33,155 bases of DNA from Caldanaerovirga acetigignens (GCF_900142995.1 NZ_FRCR01000017.1:1-33155), one strand, 5' to 3'. Shown: positions 9,121 to 19,087, counted from the stretch's first letter. Made by a program: numbers and translations. Notes: generated by a model from the letters alone, not told the origin.

Positions 9121-9677
9121 AAAGAATAACCGATGAAACTCAAATAAAAATATTTTTGAATTTGGACGGCAGCGGAAATAGCACGGTAAAAACCCCTATT
9201 GGTATTTTCAATCATTTTCTTTCTCTTTTTTGTTTTTTCTCAAAAATAGACTTAGAGGTAAATGCTTCTGGAGACATTGATGTTGATGAACACCATCTTA
9301 TGGAAGATACTGGGATAGTGCTAGGAAAGGCTTTAAAAGCCGCTTTGGGTGAGAAAAGAGGCATTGCCAGATTCGGATGGTCTGCCGTTCCTATGGATGA
9401 GGCATTAGTTCTTGTAAGCCTCGACATTTCGGGGAGGGCATATCTTAATTACGAACTTCCTGTTCTCGAATGGGTGGGAAAGGTCAAGGGCGAAAGTTTT
9501 AAAGAATTTTTCCTTGGATTTGTGCGGGGAGGCGAACTTACCCTCCACATAAAAGGACTGTCCGGTGCAAACAGCCATCACATCATGGAGTCAACTTTTA
9601 AAGGACTCGGAATTTGCCTTAGATCCGCAAAGGCAATAAGCGACGACAGAATACCTTCAACTAAGGGTGTGATTTAA
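9102..9677 (+). CDS. hisB: imidazoleglycerol-phosphate dehydratase
   Basis: Dehydrates imidazole-glycerol phosphate to imidazole-acetol phosphate. The 191 residues correspond to the dehydratase domain alone, without the phosphatase domain fused in enteric HisB. The metal-binding histidine clusters are visible as DVDEHHLMEDTG and SGANSHHIMESTFK. The ATG overlaps the hisD end by 19 nt and has GGGAGGG upstream. hisC, which often lies between hisD and hisB, is absent here. Confidence 0.97.
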   Translation: MRTAALERITDETQIKIFLNLDGSGNSTVKTPIGIFNHFLSLFCFFSKIDLEVNASGDIDVDEHHLMEDTGIVLGKALKAALGEKRGIARFGWSAVPMDEALVLVSLDISGRAYLNYELPVLEWVGKVKGESFKEFFLGFVRGGELTLHIKGLSGANSHHIMESTFKGLGICLRSAKAISDDRIPSTKGVI

Positions 9678-10304
9678 ATGATAGCTATTGTAGATTACGG
9701 TATGGGAAACCTGATGAGTGTCGAAAAAGCTTTTACCTATTTAGGTTTAAACGCCAAGATAGTTTCCAAAGAAAGCGAAATCAAAAAGGCAAAAGGCGTG
9801 GTGCTCCCAGGTGTGGGAAATTTCGGTCAAGCTATAGCCAATATAAAAAGCCGTGGACTCTGGCAAGCCATAAAAGAAGCATTAGCCGAAAAACCTTTCC
9901 TAGGTATATGCCTCGGTATGCAGCTTCTCTTTGAAGGAAGCGAAGAAAGTCCCGAATCCCCCGGTTTTTCAATGTTTCCCGGAAAATTTACACTTTTTAA
10001 GGGCGATATTAAAGTTCCCCATATCGGATGGAATTCAGTTAGGTTTATAAAAAATTCACCTATCACAAGTGGATTAGATAGCGAGGAATTCTTCTATTTC
10101 GTGCATTCTTACAGACTTCCTTTTTTAAGTGCTTATGCGCCCTTTACATTAGGGGTTTCTGAATATCATGAGGTGTTTATAGCAGCAGTGGAATACAAAA
10201 ACGTCTTTGGTTTTCAATTCCACCCAGAAAAAAGCGGCAAAAAAGGGCTCAAGGTTTTAGAAAACTTCGGGAGGATTGTATATGGAAATATTTGCGGCTA
10301 TTGA
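9678..10304 (+). CDS. hisH: imidazole glycerol phosphate synthase, glutaminase subunit
   Basis: Class I glutamine amidotransferase that feeds ammonia to HisF. The catalytic triad is visible: Cys78 in GICLGMQ, and His182 and Glu184 in FHPEKSG. The oxyanion region is VLPGVGNFG (42-50). The 208 residues are normal. The ATG abuts the hisB stop directly, and the 3' end overlaps hisA, indicating translational coupling. Confidence 0.97.
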   Translation: MIAIVDYGMGNLMSVEKAFTYLGLNAKIVSKESEIKKAKGVVLPGVGNFGQAIANIKSRGLWQAIKEALAEKPFLGICLGMQLLFEGSEESPESPGFSMFPGKFTLFKGDIKVPHIGWNSVRFIKNSPITSGLDSEEFFYFVHSYRLPFLSAYAPFTLGVSEYHEVFIAAVEYKNVFGFQFHPEKSGKKGLKVLENFGRIVYGNICGY

Positions 10305-11010
10305 CATAATGGGAGAAAAGGCCGTCAGGCTGTACAAAGGTGATAAGAGTAAAGTTAAAGTATACGGGGACGCGGCGGAGTTTGCAGCTAAATGGCAGGA
10401 TATGGGAATAAAATATCTCCACTTGGTGGACCTAGACGGAGCTTTTGAAGGCTTTCCAAAAAACATCGATACAATCCTAGAAATCAGAAAAATATTCAAA
10501 GGATTTATCCAGGTAGGCGGTGGAATTAGGAGCGTAGAATCGGCAAAAATACTAAATGACATTGGCGTTGACAGAGTTATAGTGGGAACAAAAGCCCTTA
10601 CATCTGTTGACTTTCTTATTAAACTAAAAGAAATGCTAGCCGATAAGCTTTTTATTGCCCTTGACTTTAAGGGTAACGAGCTTGCGATAAAGGGCTGGGA
10701 AAGTTCGCTCCCTTTTGAAAAGGCAAGAGATGTTCTGGAAAGCATCAGACCTTCGGGTTTTGTCGTGACCGACACCAACCTAGACGGAACTTTATCAGGC
10801 CTTCAAAAGGCAAGAATAGAAACATTAATTTCCAATCTTTGGGGCAAGATAATCTATTCCGGAGGCATAAAGGACGCGAATGACGTAAAAGTCTTGCTTT
10901 CTATCCCCCGCATTTCCGGCGTGATAATAGGAAAAGCCTTGTATGAAGGAACTTTGAGTATAAAAGAGGTGCTTTCTTATGCTTACCAAAAGGATAATCC
11001 CGTGTCTTGA
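10282..11010 (+). CDS. hisA: ProFAR isomerase HisA
   Basis: Isomerises the ProFAR intermediate to PRFAR. It is a TIM barrel of 242 residues with an N-terminal Asp8 (AAIDIMG) as the expected acid/base, Asp128 (ALDF), and phosphate-binding glycine loops VGGGIRS and YSGGIKD. The ATG at 10282 follows GGGAGG with good spacing; a TTG two codons earlier is less likely. It overlaps hisH by 23 nt. The loop usually written TDxxRDGT reads TDTNLDGT here, a natural-looking variation. Confidence 0.96.
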   Translation: MEIFAAIDIMGEKAVRLYKGDKSKVKVYGDAAEFAAKWQDMGIKYLHLVDLDGAFEGFPKNIDTILEIRKIFKGFIQVGGGIRSVESAKILNDIGVDRVIVGTKALTSVDFLIKLKEMLADKLFIALDFKGNELAIKGWESSLPFEKARDVLESIRPSGFVVTDTNLDGTLSGLQKARIETLISNLWGKIIYSGGIKDANDVKVLLSIPRISGVIIGKALYEGTLSIKEVLSYAYQKDNPVS

Positions 11011-11743
11011 CGTCAAGGACAACCGGGTGGTAAAAGGAGTCGAATTTTTATCGCTGAGGGATGCCGGCGACCCTGTGGAACTTGCGGCATTCTACGACGA
11101 AACTGGGGCCGATGAGATCGTCTTTCTTGACATTACCGCTTCTTTTCAAAAAAGAAAGACAGTAGTCGAACTCTGCAGAAGGACCGCACAGAAAGTCTTC
11201 ATTCCTTTTACGATCGGCGGCGGAATCTCCGATATCGAGGATATAAAGGTTATTTTAAGGGCAGGGGCAGATAAAGTTTCGATTAATTCCGCCGCTGTAA
11301 GAGATAAAAGCTTGATCAAAAAAGGAGCTTTGACTTTCGGCAGCCAATGCATAGTAGTTGCTATAGACGCAAAATTCAACGGAAATTTTTATGAAGTTTA
11401 CATCGACGGTGGGAAAACCCCTACAGGAATGGATGCAGTATCCTGGGCAAAGGAAGTCGAATCTTTAGGTGCTGGGGAAATTCTTCTCACCAGTATGGAC
11501 AGAGACGGTACTAAGAGAGGTTATGACCTCGAACTTTTAAGACTCATAACCAGAAGCGTTAATATACCAGTAATAGCTTCTGGAGGTGCCGGTTGCCTTG
11601 AACACCTTTACGAAGCCTTGGCTTTCGGTGGAGCAGATGCGGTCCTTGCCGCCTCCATTTTCCACTACGGCTTTTACACAATTAGAGAAGCGAAAAAGTA
11701 TTTAGACGAAAAGGGGGTGCCGGTTCGCCTTGTTGAAATTTGA
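10979..11743 (+). CDS. hisF: imidazole glycerol phosphate synthase, cyclase subunit
   Basis: Uses ammonia from HisH to turn PRFAR into imidazole-glycerol phosphate and AICAR. The TIM barrel is 254 residues, with catalytic Asp11 (IPCLDV) and Asp130 (VVAIDAK). TIGGGISD and IASGGAGC are the phosphate-binding loops. The ATG lies inside hisA (32-nt overlap), behind AGAGGTG. Confidence 0.98.
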   Translation: MLTKRIIPCLDVKDNRVVKGVEFLSLRDAGDPVELAAFYDETGADEIVFLDITASFQKRKTVVELCRRTAQKVFIPFTIGGGISDIEDIKVILRAGADKVSINSAAVRDKSLIKKGALTFGSQCIVVAIDAKFNGNFYEVYIDGGKTPTGMDAVSWAKEVESLGAGEILLTSMDRDGTKRGYDLELLRLITRSVNIPVIASGGAGCLEHLYEALAFGGADAVLAASIFHYGFYTIREAKKYLDEKGVPVRLVEI

Positions 11744-12347
11744 CGATTTAAAAAAAGACTTATCAGGACTTGTTCCTGTTATAGTCCAGGATGAGGCGAC
11801 TTATGAAGTGCTCATGTTGGGCTATCAAAACGAAGAAGCATTTAATAAAACACTTGCTACCGGCCTCGTACATTTTTATAGCAGAGAGCGCAAAAAACTT
11901 TGGCTAAAAGGTGAAACTTCAGGGAATTATCTGAGAGTAAAGGCCATGTATACTGACTGCGATGCGGACGCCTTGTTGATACTGGCCCAACCACAGGGCC
12001 CGACGTGCCATACCGGCAAAAAAAGCTGCTTTTTCAATAAGATTATGGAATCCGGTTTCCCCAAGGGCGGTTTTCTTTATTATCTAGAAGACCTCTTAAG
12101 GCAAAGAAAAAAAGTTAATAAAGAAGGTTCCTATACTTCAAAGCTCTTTTTAGAAGGAAAGGACAGGATTTTAAAAAAAGTGGCCGAGGAAGCGGGCGAA
12201 TTCATAATCGCATCCAAAAATAAAGACAGGCGGGAAATTGCTTACGAAGGAGCCGATTTAGTTTTTCATTTAATGATGGCTCTGGTTGAGGAAGACATGG
12301 GGTTAGTCGACATAATAGATGAACTGATATCTCGGCGCAAGGGTTAA
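11730..12347 (+). CDS. hisI: bifunctional PRA-CH / PRA-PH HisIE
   Basis: Carries out steps two and three of the pathway. The N-terminal cyclohydrolase domain (about residues 1-110) has the metal-binding DCDADALL and [12 protein letters not shown]. The C-terminal pyrophosphohydrolase domain (about 115-205) has [11 protein letters not shown] and [11 protein letters not shown]. No ATG is available: translation must start at TTG 11730 or TTG 11733, inside the hisF end, with AGGGGG about 12 nt upstream. Last gene of the operon, followed by a strong hairpin. Confidence 0.96.
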   Translation: MLKFDDLKKDLSGLVPVIVQDEATYEVLMLGYQNEEAFNKTLATGLVHFYSRERKKLWLKGETSGNYLRVKAMYTDCDADALLILAQPQGPTCHTGKKSCFFNKIMESGFPKGGFLYYLEDLLRQRKKVNKEGSYTSKLFLEGKDRILKKVAEEAGEFIIASKNKDRREIAYEGADLVFHLMMALVEEDMGLVDIIDELISRRKG

Positions 12348-12351
12348 AAGA

Positions 12352-12390
12352 AAGGATTATGGTTTTTAGCCATAATCCTTCTTATTTGCC
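12352..12390. terminator. bidirectional terminator between hisIE and trxB
   Basis: A perfect 11-bp stem (AAGGATTATGG at 12352-12362, CCATAATCCTT at 12370-12380) has a 7-nt loop. The plus-strand tail is CTTATTTGCCTTTAT. On the minus strand the hairpin is followed by TCTTTT. It sits between two convergent units, so it probably serves both. The remaining 12391-12539 is AT-rich, with no gene seen. Confidence 0.8.
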
Positions 12391-12539
12391 TTTATAAGGT
12401 TTATTGTTCGATGTCTTTTAAAACACCTCAACCAATATATTACTATTATCTTTTGGAAATCCTAGACAGTCCTATTAGCATGCTTATATATCTTATTAGT
12501 CTTCTCTTATGAGCATTTTATTTTCACTACTAAGTTAAT

Positions 12540-13460
12540 TTACCTCATCTGGTGCTCTTCCAAATATTTTTCCGCTGAAACTGCCGCCACCGCTCCGTCG
12601 GCTACTGCAGTCACGACTTGACGCAGGGATTTTTCCCTTATGTCCCCGGCTGCAAAAAGCCCTGGCACTCCGGTTGCCATGTTTTCATCGGTGATTATGT
12701 ATCCCTTTTCGTTGAGCTTGACCATATCTTTTACAATGGCTGTATTGGGGTCCCAACCTATGGCAACAAATACGCCGTCCACCGGAATCGATGAAGTCTC
12801 CCCGGTTTTTAAGTTTTTAACCACAACCTCCTGCACAGCATCGGCACCCTTTATTTCCTCCACCACCGAATCCCAGATAAATTTAATTTTTTCATTTTTA
12901 AAAGCCCTTTCCTGCAAGATTTTTGTGGCCCTAAGCTCGTTTCTGCGGTGCACTACTATTACGCTGCTGGCAAAGTGGGTGAGAAAAAGAGCCTCTTCGA
13001 TAGCAGTGTCGCCACCGCCTACGACCATTACGGTCCTGTCCGTATAGAAGGCTCCATCGCAGGTCGCGCAGTATGATACCCCTCTGCCAGTAAACTCCTT
13101 TTCGCCTTTTACGCCAAGCCTCCTTGCCTGGGCTCCCATTGCAAGTATAACAGTCTTAGCTTCTACGATCTCATTTTTAAGGTGCAATAAAAACTTTTCG
13201 TTTTGTTTTTCAATTTTTTCTACTTCGCCGTTTAAAAATTGGGCGCCGAATCTTTCTGCCTGCTTTTTCATGGCCTCAGTGAGCTCCGCTCCACCTATAC
13301 CTTCAGTAAATCCGGGGTAATTTTCGATAATGTCAGTAATCGCAGCCTGGCCACCCGGATACATCTTTTCGATAATCACAGTGGAAAGCCTGGCCCTGGC
13401 ACCGTAGATGGCAGCCGAAAGTCCGGCAGGACCTGCACCTATTATAGCAAGGTCAAACAT
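12540..13460 (-). CDS. trxB: thioredoxin-disulfide reductase
   Basis: FAD enzyme that passes electrons from NADPH to thioredoxin. It is 306 residues. The FAD loop is IIGAGPAGLSAA near the N-terminus, the redox-active CATC is at 131-134, and the pyridine-nucleotide loop is VGGGDTAIEEA. The VVHRRNELRA stretch carries basic residues expected for NADPH preference. C-terminal GLFAAGDIREK contacts FAD. The ATG follows AGGAGGG. It appears monocistronic, with its own promoter candidate upstream. Confidence 0.97.
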   Translation of the reverse strand: MFDLAIIGAGPAGLSAAIYGARARLSTVIIEKMYPGGQAAITDIIENYPGFTEGIGGAELTEAMKKQAERFGAQFLNGEVEKIEKQNEKFLLHLKNEIVEAKTVILAMGAQARRLGVKGEKEFTGRGVSYCATCDGAFYTDRTVMVVGGGDTAIEEALFLTHFASSVIVVHRRNELRATKILQERAFKNEKIKFIWDSVVEEIKGADAVQEVVVKNLKTGETSSIPVDGVFVAIGWDPNTAIVKDMVKLNEKGYIITDENMATGVPGLFAAGDIREKSLRQVVTAVADGAVAAVSAEKYLEEHQMR

Positions 13461-13503
13461 ATTGGTCCCTCCTAAAAAACGCTTTTAATTTGAACCTGAT
13501 TTA

Positions 13504-13532
13504 ATTCTATATTTTTATTGGATTTTTGTCCA
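13504..13532 (-). promoter_or_regulatory. candidate trxB promoter
   Basis: The minus strand has TGGACA at 13532-13527, a 17-nt spacer and TAGAAT at 13509-13504, about 43 bp upstream of the trxB ATG. It lies after the ribosomal terminator, so trxB needs its own promoter. Confidence 0.45.
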
Positions 13533-13570
13533 GTTATAGTCTGTCGAAATTTGCAAAGAATTATCAAGTC

Positions 13571-13597
13571 AAAAAAAAAAGAAGGACAATGTCCTTC
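13571..13597 (-). terminator. intrinsic terminator ending the ribosomal cluster
   Basis: On the minus strand, immediately after the rpsI stop, a perfect 7-bp stem (GAAGGAC / GTCCTTC) with a 3-nt loop is followed by ten Ts (13580-13571). This is a textbook Rho-independent terminator. Confidence 0.92.
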
Positions 13598-13598
13598 C

Positions 13599-13988
13599 TT
13601 ACCTCTTGGAAAACTGCGGTGCACGCCGTGCTTTCTTGAGGCCGTACTTTTTCCTTTCAACCATTCGCGGATCGCGGGTAAGTAATCCTTCTTTTTTCAA
13701 CATCGGTCTGTAGGCTTCATCAACTTGCACTAATGCCCTAGCGATTCCGTGTCTCACCGCACCCGCCTGCCCCGAGATGCCTCCACCTTTTACATTTGCA
13801 ATTATGTCAAACTTGCCTAAAGTATTGGTGACTGCCAGAGGCCTTAAAACGTCGTTCCTTAGCGTCTCAAGCGGAAAATAATCTTCAAACTCCCTCTTGT
13901 TTATTAGTATCTTGCCTGTCCCAGAAGTCAACCAAACTTTGGCAACAGAAGTTTTTCTCCTGCCAGTAGTCAGTATAGCTTCTTTCAT
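13599..13988 (-). CDS. rpsI: 30S ribosomal protein S9
   Basis: Head protein of the small subunit whose C-terminal tail reaches the P-site tRNA. The 129 residues end in the conserved QFSKR. N-terminal [14 protein letters not shown] and central [20 protein letters not shown] are diagnostic. The ATG at 13986-13988 follows AAGGAGG with a 6-nt gap. Cotranscribed with rplM, 15 bp upstream, and the last gene before the terminator. Confidence 0.98.
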   Translation of the reverse strand: MKEAILTTGRRKTSVAKVWLTSGTGKILINKREFEDYFPLETLRNDVLRPLAVTNTLGKFDIIANVKGGGISGQAGAVRHGIARALVQVDEAYRPMLKKEGLLTRDPRMVERKKYGLKKARRAPQFSKR

Positions 13989-14003
13989 GCCCAACCTCCT
14001 TTC

Positions 14004-14438
14004 TTATCCCTCGTACTGCAATTCTTTAGGCTGCTGAGCCTGGTGGGGGTGTTCCGGTCCCCTGTAAACCCTAAGTTTTTTAATCATTTTCCGGCCAAGT
14101 GAATTATGCGGAAGCATACCCCACACAGCTTTATATATGACCTTTTCTGGTGCCCTTTGTAAAAAGTGCCGGTAGGTTTCAGCCTTTAGACCGCCAGGAT
14201 AAAGGGAATGCCGGTAGTAAATCTTTTTGTCCAGCTTTTTGCCCGTAAGGATCACTTTTTCGGCATTCACTACTATTACGTGATCGCCCGTATCAACGTG
14301 GGGAGTATAAATGGGCTTGTGTTTTCCTTTCAAAATTTTTGCAACCTGTGCGGCCAGTCTTCCTAATGGCTTACCTGCTGCATCTATAACGTACCATTCC
14401 CGCTTTATTTCTCCTTTTTTAGCCATGTACGTGCTCAT
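14004..14438 (-). CDS. rplM: 50S ribosomal protein L13
   Basis: Early-assembly large-subunit protein of 144 residues. [16 protein letters not shown] at the N-terminus and [11 protein letters not shown] with the [13 protein letters not shown] end are typical. GGAGGG precedes the ATG. A promoter inside the truA-rplM junction lets rplM-rpsI be expressed independently of the large cluster. Confidence 0.98.
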   Translation of the reverse strand: MSTYMAKKGEIKREWYVIDAAGKPLGRLAAQVAKILKGKHKPIYTPHVDTGDHVIVVNAEKVILTGKKLDKKIYYRHSLYPGGLKAETYRHFLQRAPEKVIYKAVWGMLPHNSLGRKMIKKLRVYRGPEHPHQAQQPKELQYEG

Positions 14439-14464
14439 TCTATCCCTCCTTAAATCACAAAGTT

Positions 14465-14493
14465 ATTTTATTATAAGCCTCTTACAGTGTCAA
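14465..14493 (-). promoter_or_regulatory. rplM-rpsI promoter
   Basis: The minus strand has TTGACA at 14493-14488, 17 nt, then TAAAAT at 14470-14465, in the short truA-rplM gap and reaching back to the truA stop region. Initiation near 14458 leaves a leader of about 20 nt, too short for the structured L13 autoregulatory leader known from other Firmicutes. Confidence 0.65.
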
Positions 14494-14502
14494 GAAGTTC
14501 GT

Positions 14503-15234
14503 TCAATACACGACCTTTTCGAGACACAATCCGTGGGCAGGTAGCGTTATACCAGCCCTTTCCCTCTTTCTAGAACTTATTACAAGAGGAATTTCTTCTG
14601 GAGCCCTTTTCCCGCTTCCAACCTCTAATAACGTCCCTGCAATTATCCTCACCATGTTATATAAAAATCCGTCTGCTTCGATTTCAATTGTAATCGCATT
14701 CGACGCCTTTCTGACTTCTAGTCTCATGATATTCCTAACCGATGACTTAACTGAGTATCCTGACGCTCTGAATGCCGCAAAGTCGTGTACTCCCACAAAT
14801 GCCTTCGCAGCTTCCCGCATCGCCTCTACATCAATAATGTGGGGATAAAAATAGCTATATCTTCTCATAAGTGGCGATGGAAAAGGGGCATTATATATAG
14901 TATAAGAATAGACCTTAGATTTAGCGCTATAGCGGGCATGAAAATCGTCAGGTACTACTTGCGCACCTTTCACCGCTATATCCTCCGGAAGATGACTGTT
15001 TATTGCATAGGGCAACCGCTCCACGGGTATCCGGCAATTGGTGTGAAAATTAGCTACTTGTCCCCGGGCATGTACTCCAGCATCTGTTCTCCCCGCCCCT
15101 ATCACTTTCACTTTTTCTCCAGTTATCTTAAAAATCGCCTTTTCAACTACCTCCTGAATCGTCAAGGCGTTTTTTTGCCTCTGCCAGCCGTGGTAATTAG
15201 TGCCATCATATTCTAGCAAAATTTTTACATTCAA
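14503..15234 (-). CDS. truA: tRNA pseudouridine(38-40) synthase
   Basis: Converts uridines 38-40 of the tRNA anticodon arm to pseudouridine. The catalytic aspartate is Asp51 in GAGRTDAGVHARGQV; LLEYDGTNYHGWQRQ is the usual N-terminal block. Starting at the TTG at 15234 gives 243 residues and the family-like beginning MNVKILLEYDG, with AGGTG 6 nt upstream. A GTG at 15243, directly after the ecfT stop, would add three residues but has no ribosome-binding site. Confidence 0.95.
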   Translation of the reverse strand: MNVKILLEYDGTNYHGWQRQKNALTIQEVVEKAIFKITGEKVKVIGAGRTDAGVHARGQVANFHTNCRIPVERLPYAINSHLPEDIAVKGAQVVPDDFHARYSAKSKVYSYTIYNAPFPSPLMRRYSYFYPHIIDVEAMREAAKAFVGVHDFAAFRASGYSVKSSVRNIMRLEVRKASNAITIEIEADGFLYNMVRIIAGTLLEVGSGKRAPEEIPLVISSRKRERAGITLPAHGLCLEKVVY

Positions 15235-15243
15235 AACAGTCAC

Positions 15244-16041
15244 CTACCATAGGAAGCGGCTTGCTAAGCACCCCGCCGCAAGAAAGCTTGTAGCAACAAA
15301 GGCAAGTAAATCTTTTTGGGTCATTTTGAGCGTCTTCATTCTCGTTCTATTTTCACCGCCGCGGTAACACCTGGATTCCATTGCCATGGCAAGGTCGTCT
15401 GCCCTTCTGAAGGCACTGACAAAAAGGGGAACTAATAGCGGTACTAAACTCTGCGCCCTTTTTACCATATTCCCGCTGGAAAAGTCGGCACCTCTTGCCA
15501 TCTGGGCCTTCATTATCTTGTCTGTTTCTTCCATTAATGTCGGGATGAACCTCAATGCTATAGTCATCATCATTGCAAGCTCGTGGGCTGGAACTCCGAT
15601 TTTGGTGAAGGGCTTTAATAGGCTTTCAATTCCATCGGTTAACGTGATGGGAGAAGTAGTTAGTGTCAAAAGCGATGTGCCGACTACTAAGAGCACCAAT
15701 CTCAAGATCATGAACGTACCTTGATAAAGCCCTTCATACGTTACGTTCAAAGGACCTACTTCGTAAATTACCCTGCCCTTTACCATAAAAAGGTTCAATA
15801 CAAAAGTCAGCATTATTATTACTATGAGAGGCCTTAAGCCACGAAGCATATATTTTACTGATATTCCTGAAAGCAGCGAGGCTATAGCTATAAAAACAAT
15901 TGGGAAGACGTAACCTGCAAAATCATTTATCACAAAGAGCAGCACCATAAATGCGAAGGTTATAATAATTTTTGTCCTCGGGTCCAGCCGGTGTATTGCC
16001 GAGTTTCCGGGTATATACTGGCCAATGGTTATCTCACGCAT
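15244..16041 (-). CDS. ecfT: ECF transporter transmembrane component EcfT
   Basis: Membrane scaffold of an energy-coupling-factor vitamin/metal transporter, linking the two ATPases to an exchangeable substrate-binding S protein. It has about five hydrophobic segments, one at the very C-terminus. The cytoplasmic coupling motifs are AQMARGADF and [15 protein letters not shown]. The ATG at 16041 follows GAGGGGG and overlaps ecfA2 by 8 nt. No S component is encoded nearby, as expected for a shared (group II) module. Confidence 0.95.
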   Translation of the reverse strand: MREITIGQYIPGNSAIHRLDPRTKIIITFAFMVLLFVINDFAGYVFPIVFIAIASLLSGISVKYMLRGLRPLIVIIMLTFVLNLFMVKGRVIYEVGPLNVTYEGLYQGTFMILRLVLLVVGTSLLTLTTSPITLTDGIESLLKPFTKIGVPAHELAMMMTIALRFIPTLMEETDKIMKAQMARGADFSSGNMVKRAQSLVPLLVPLFVSAFRRADDLAMAMESRCYRGGENRTRMKTLKMTQKDLLAFVATSFLAAGCLASRFLW

Positions 16042-16897
16042 GGCCAATCCCCCTCGCCGCCCTTAAGATTTCCGCTTCGGCTTCTTCCACAGTGAACACG
16101 TCTGTTGCTACATTTTTCCCCTTATCCTTTAGCTTTATCATGAGGTGTGTTACTTGGGGGATATCGAGCCCAATGGATGCTAGGGCCTTGCGATTCTTAA
16201 ACACTTGTTTTGGTGTGCCGCTTTCTACCATCCTCCCTTTATGCATCACGGCAATTTTATCTACGATTTTTGCTATATCTTCCATGCTGTGGGATACGAG
16301 GATGACGGTTATATTCTGTCTCTCCCGGAGCCTGACTATTTGCCCCAATATTTCGTCGCGGCCCCTTGGGTCTAATCCAACTGTGGGCTCGTCAAGAATT
16401 AGCACTTTGGGTCTCATGGCAAGGACTCCCGCAATGGCGACTCTTCTCATCTGCCCACCGCTGAGTTCAAAAGGCGAGCGCTCCTTTATCTCATCGTATT
16501 TTAGTCCGACCAAGTCGATGGCTTCCCTGACTCTCTCGGTGACTTCATCCTCCGGCAACCCCAAATTTTTAGGGCCAAACGCCACGTCTTTTTCCACCGT
16601 TTCTTCAAAAAGCTGATGTTCCGGGTATTGGAAGACTAAACCCACCTTTTGCCTTATTTCCCGCAAGTTTACCCCCCGCTCGTTTATGTTTACACCGTCT
16701 ACTATTACTTCACCCGAAGTGGGTTTCAAAAGTCCGTTCAGATGCTGGATCAGTGTGGATTTTCCCGAACCCGTGTGCCCTATGAGTCCCCAAAACTCCC
16801 CATCTTCTATTATCCAGTTTACATCCATTAAGGCCACCGACTCGAAGGGGGTACCGGGCATGTATATATGAGTCAGATTTTTTACAACAATGGACAT
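16034..16897 (-). CDS. ecfA2: ECF transporter ATPase EcfA2
   Basis: ATP-binding subunit of the ECF module. Walker [10 protein letters not shown] is at 40-48, the Q-loop is [10 protein letters not shown], the signature LSGGQ is at 145-149, and Walker B with the catalytic glutamate (LILDEP) is at 166-171. The protein is 287 residues. The ATG at 16897 gives [12 protein letters not shown] and sits behind GGTGG; an ATG two codons earlier overlaps that site. The start overlaps the ecfA1 end by 16 nt. Confidence 0.95.
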   Translation of the reverse strand: MSIVVKNLTHIYMPGTPFESVALMDVNWIIEDGEFWGLIGHTGSGKSTLIQHLNGLLKPTSGEVIVDGVNINERGVNLREIRQKVGLVFQYPEHQLFEETVEKDVAFGPKNLGLPEDEVTERVREAIDLVGLKYDEIKERSPFELSGGQMRRVAIAGVLAMRPKVLILDEPTVGLDPRGRDEILGQIVRLRERQNITVILVSHSMEDIAKIVDKIAVMHKGRMVESGTPKQVFKNRKALASIGLDIPQVTHLMIKLKDKGKNVATDVFTVEEAEAEILRAARGIGHA

Positions 16898-17712
16898 AGG
16901 CATTCCACCATTTCATCTATCGTGAGAACATCTTCTCTAATTGCCAGCCCATTACCCCTCAGCCGATGTGCAAGCTCGGTAACCTGCGGCACGTCAAGTC
17001 CGATTGCTTTAAGCTTATCAACCTTTGAAAATATCTCCCTAGGGGTGCCTTCCATCACTACCTGCCCATCACTCATCACTATGACCTTGTCGGCTTCTAC
17101 CGCCTCTTCCATAAAATGCGTTATTAGAACTATGGTTTTCCCTTCTTCCCTATTTAAGCGTTTTACAGTGCTGATTACTTCCTTTCGCCCCACCGGGTCC
17201 AGCATAGCCGTGGGCTCATCCATTATGATGTAATCGGGTCTCATGGCAATTATACCGGCTATAGCGACCCTTTGTTTTTGCCCTCCCGAAAGAAGATGAG
17301 GAGGTTTTTGAGCGTATTCCTTGAGTTCCACTATTTCCAGGGCTTCATCAACTCTCTTTCTTATTTCATCGGGGGGTATACCCAAATTCTCGGGACCAAA
17401 GGCCACATCTTCCTCAACTACCGTCGCCACTATCTGATTGTCAGGGTTCTGGAAAACAATACCTGCCTTTTGGCGTATTTTCCAAATATTTTCCTTATCC
17501 CGAGTGTCAAGGCCGTCGACCGTTATCCTCCCTTTAGTCGGCACGAAAAGTCCGTTGAAAAGTTTTGCAAGGGTGGATTTACCCGAACCGTTCGGACCTA
17601 TTATAGCGATAAATTCTCCCTTTTTTATCATAAGGTTTACATCCTTCAGAGCCATCTCCGAGGACTGAGGGTACTGATAGAAGACGCCTTCTACTAAAAT
17701 TTCGGCGGCCAT
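16882..17712 (-). CDS. ecfA1: ECF transporter ATPase EcfA1
   Basis: Partner ATPase to EcfA2. Walker [10 protein letters not shown] is at 39-47, the Q-loop is [10 protein letters not shown], the signature [10 protein letters not shown] is at 141-150, and Walker B is IIMDEP. The 276 residues begin at the ATG at 17712, behind AAGGGGGCGG. An in-frame ATG 7 codons upstream has no ribosome-binding site. The position after rplQ is the common location of this module in Firmicutes. Confidence 0.95.
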   Translation of the reverse strand: MAAEILVEGVFYQYPQSSEMALKDVNLMIKKGEFIAIIGPNGSGKSTLAKLFNGLFVPTKGRITVDGLDTRDKENIWKIRQKAGIVFQNPDNQIVATVVEEDVAFGPENLGIPPDEIRKRVDEALEIVELKEYAQKPPHLLSGGQKQRVAIAGIIAMRPDYIIMDEPTAMLDPVGRKEVISTVKRLNREEGKTIVLITHFMEEAVEADKVIVMSDGQVVMEGTPREIFSKVDKLKAIGLDVPQVTELAHRLRGNGLAIREDVLTIDEMVECLCPLL

Positions 17713-17745
17713 TTTACCGCCCCCTTCATTCATGGCAATTAGGGG

Positions 17746-18078
17746 TTATATGAGCTCGATGACTACCATCGGAGAAGAATCGCCGCGCCTCGGGCCAATT
17801 TTCAAAATTCTTGTATAGCCGCCGTTTCTCTCGCTGTATTTGGGAGCAATTTTTTCAAAAAGATTTTTTACCGTAGTTTCATCCAGCACTTCCGCCAGTA
17901 CCATGCGCCGGGCTGCCAAATCGTTCCTCTTTGCAAGGGTTATCATCTTTTCTGCAAGGCGGCGGACTTCTTTAGCACGAGCTTCCGTAGTTATAATCCT
18001 CCCGTGCTCAAAAAGCGAAGTTACCATATTCCTTAGCATCATCTTTCTGTGTGCGCTGTCTCTCCCCAATTTTCTCAT
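17746..18078 (-). CDS. rplQ: 50S ribosomal protein L17
   Basis: Large-subunit protein near the peptide exit region. At 110 residues it is the short Gram-positive form. [17 protein letters not shown] at the start and [14 protein letters not shown] at the end are typical. It follows rpoA by 15 bp and has a GGGGG ribosome-binding site. Confidence 0.97.
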   Translation of the reverse strand: MRKLGRDSAHRKMMLRNMVTSLFEHGRIITTEARAKEVRRLAEKMITLAKRNDLAARRMVLAEVLDETTVKNLFEKIAPKYSERNGGYTRILKIGPRRGDSSPMVVIELI

Positions 18079-18093
18079 TCTTTCAACCCCCTT

Positions 18094-19044
18094 TTAAGCT
18101 TCTTCTGATTTTTTGAACGAGAGGTTATACGCCGCCAATTTCTCCTCAATTTCTTCTAGAGACTTCTTGCCCAGGTTTCTCACCTTCATTATCTCTTCAG
18201 GCGTCTTTTGAATCAGCTCTCCTATAGTGTTTATGCCAGCCCTCTTGAGGCAATTATACGACCTGACGGATAGGTCAAGCTCTTCAATCGGCATCTCCAA
18301 GAGCTTTTCTTTTTCGTCTTTTTCCTTTTCAACCGGCGGTTCGGCTTTTTTCACCTCGGTGTTTAGAGTAGTAAACAAGCTGAAATAATCTACGAGAATC
18401 TTTGCTGCAGAACTTACGGCCTCATCGGGCTTTATGGTGCCGTTCGTCCACACCTCCAGGGTGAGCTTATCATAATCAGTTACCTGGCCCACCCTGGTGT
18501 GCTCTACCGTGTAATTAGCCTTGATTACGGGAGTAAAAATTGAATCTATCGGTATTACTCCTATGGGCTGCCCCGGCTTTTTGTTTTTCTCTGCAGTGAC
18601 GTAACCTTTGCCTTTTTCCAGAGTTAATTCCGCAAATAGCCTTCCGTCCTTTTCCAATGTAGCTATATGGTGGTCCTTGTTTACTATTTCCACATCGGCA
18701 TCGCAGATTATATCTTTAGCCTTGACCTCGCCTTCTCCCTGGGCTTCAATTCTTATGATTTTGGGTTCGTCGCTGTACATTTTTACCGCTATGCCTTTTA
18801 TATTCATTATTATCTCTACAGTGTCCTCGAGAACTCCGGGAATTGTTGAAAATTCGTGCTGCACCCCTTCTATTTTAACAGAAGTCACCGCAGCCCCCGG
18901 CAGTGAGGACAAAAGAACCCTTCTAAGAGAGTTGCCAAGGGTCGTTCCATATCCTCTTTCAAGCGGTTCGATAACGATCTTCCCGTAGGTATTGTCCTCG
19001 CTTAACTCCACCAGCTCTATCCTTGGCTTTTCAATTTCATTCAT
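18094..19044 (-). CDS. rpoA: RNA polymerase alpha subunit
   Basis: Dimerises to nucleate RNA polymerase. The N-terminal domain (to about residue 230) has [19 protein letters not shown]. The C-terminal domain has the helix-hairpin-helix stretch [13 protein letters not shown] and [12 protein letters not shown], which binds UP elements and activators. The ATG at 19044 gives the family-like [15 protein letters not shown] at 19050 has better spacing to GAGGAGGG, so the start is uncertain by two codons. Confidence 0.97.
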   Translation of the reverse strand: MNEIEKPRIELVELSEDNTYGKIVIEPLERGYGTTLGNSLRRVLLSSLPGAAVTSVKIEGVQHEFSTIPGVLEDTVEIIMNIKGIAVKMYSDEPKIIRIEAQGEGEVKAKDIICDADVEIVNKDHHIATLEKDGRLFAELTLEKGKGYVTAEKNKKPGQPIGVIPIDSIFTPVIKANYTVEHTRVGQVTDYDKLTLEVWTNGTIKPDEAVSSAAKILVDYFSLFTTLNTEVKKAEPPVEKEKDEKEKLLEMPIEELDLSVRSYNCLKRAGINTIGELIQKTPEEIMKVRNLGKKSLEEIEEKLAAYNLSFKKSEEA

Positions 19045-19087
19045 CAACAATATTACCCTCCTCGTGCAATTTTAGAATGAGGGCACA

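Noticed and set aside
10767..10805. HisA loop TDTNLDGT in place of the usual TDxxRDGT
   Set aside because: The arginine is replaced in other HisA proteins too; the key aspartate and threonine positions are present, so this is probably normal variation.
12391..12539. Possible small gene or RNA between hisIE and trxB
   Set aside because: The stretch is AT-rich, with no ribosome-binding site, promoter pair or conserved structure that I can support.
13472..13660. Minus-strand frame overlapping the rpsI end and terminator
   Set aside because: It runs through an intrinsic terminator and into the trxB promoter, with no family resemblance.
15244..17712. A dedicated ECF substrate-binding (S) component near ecfA1A2T
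   Set aside because: The genes around are truA and rplQ. No small hydrophobic S-type protein is encoded, so this is a shared module.
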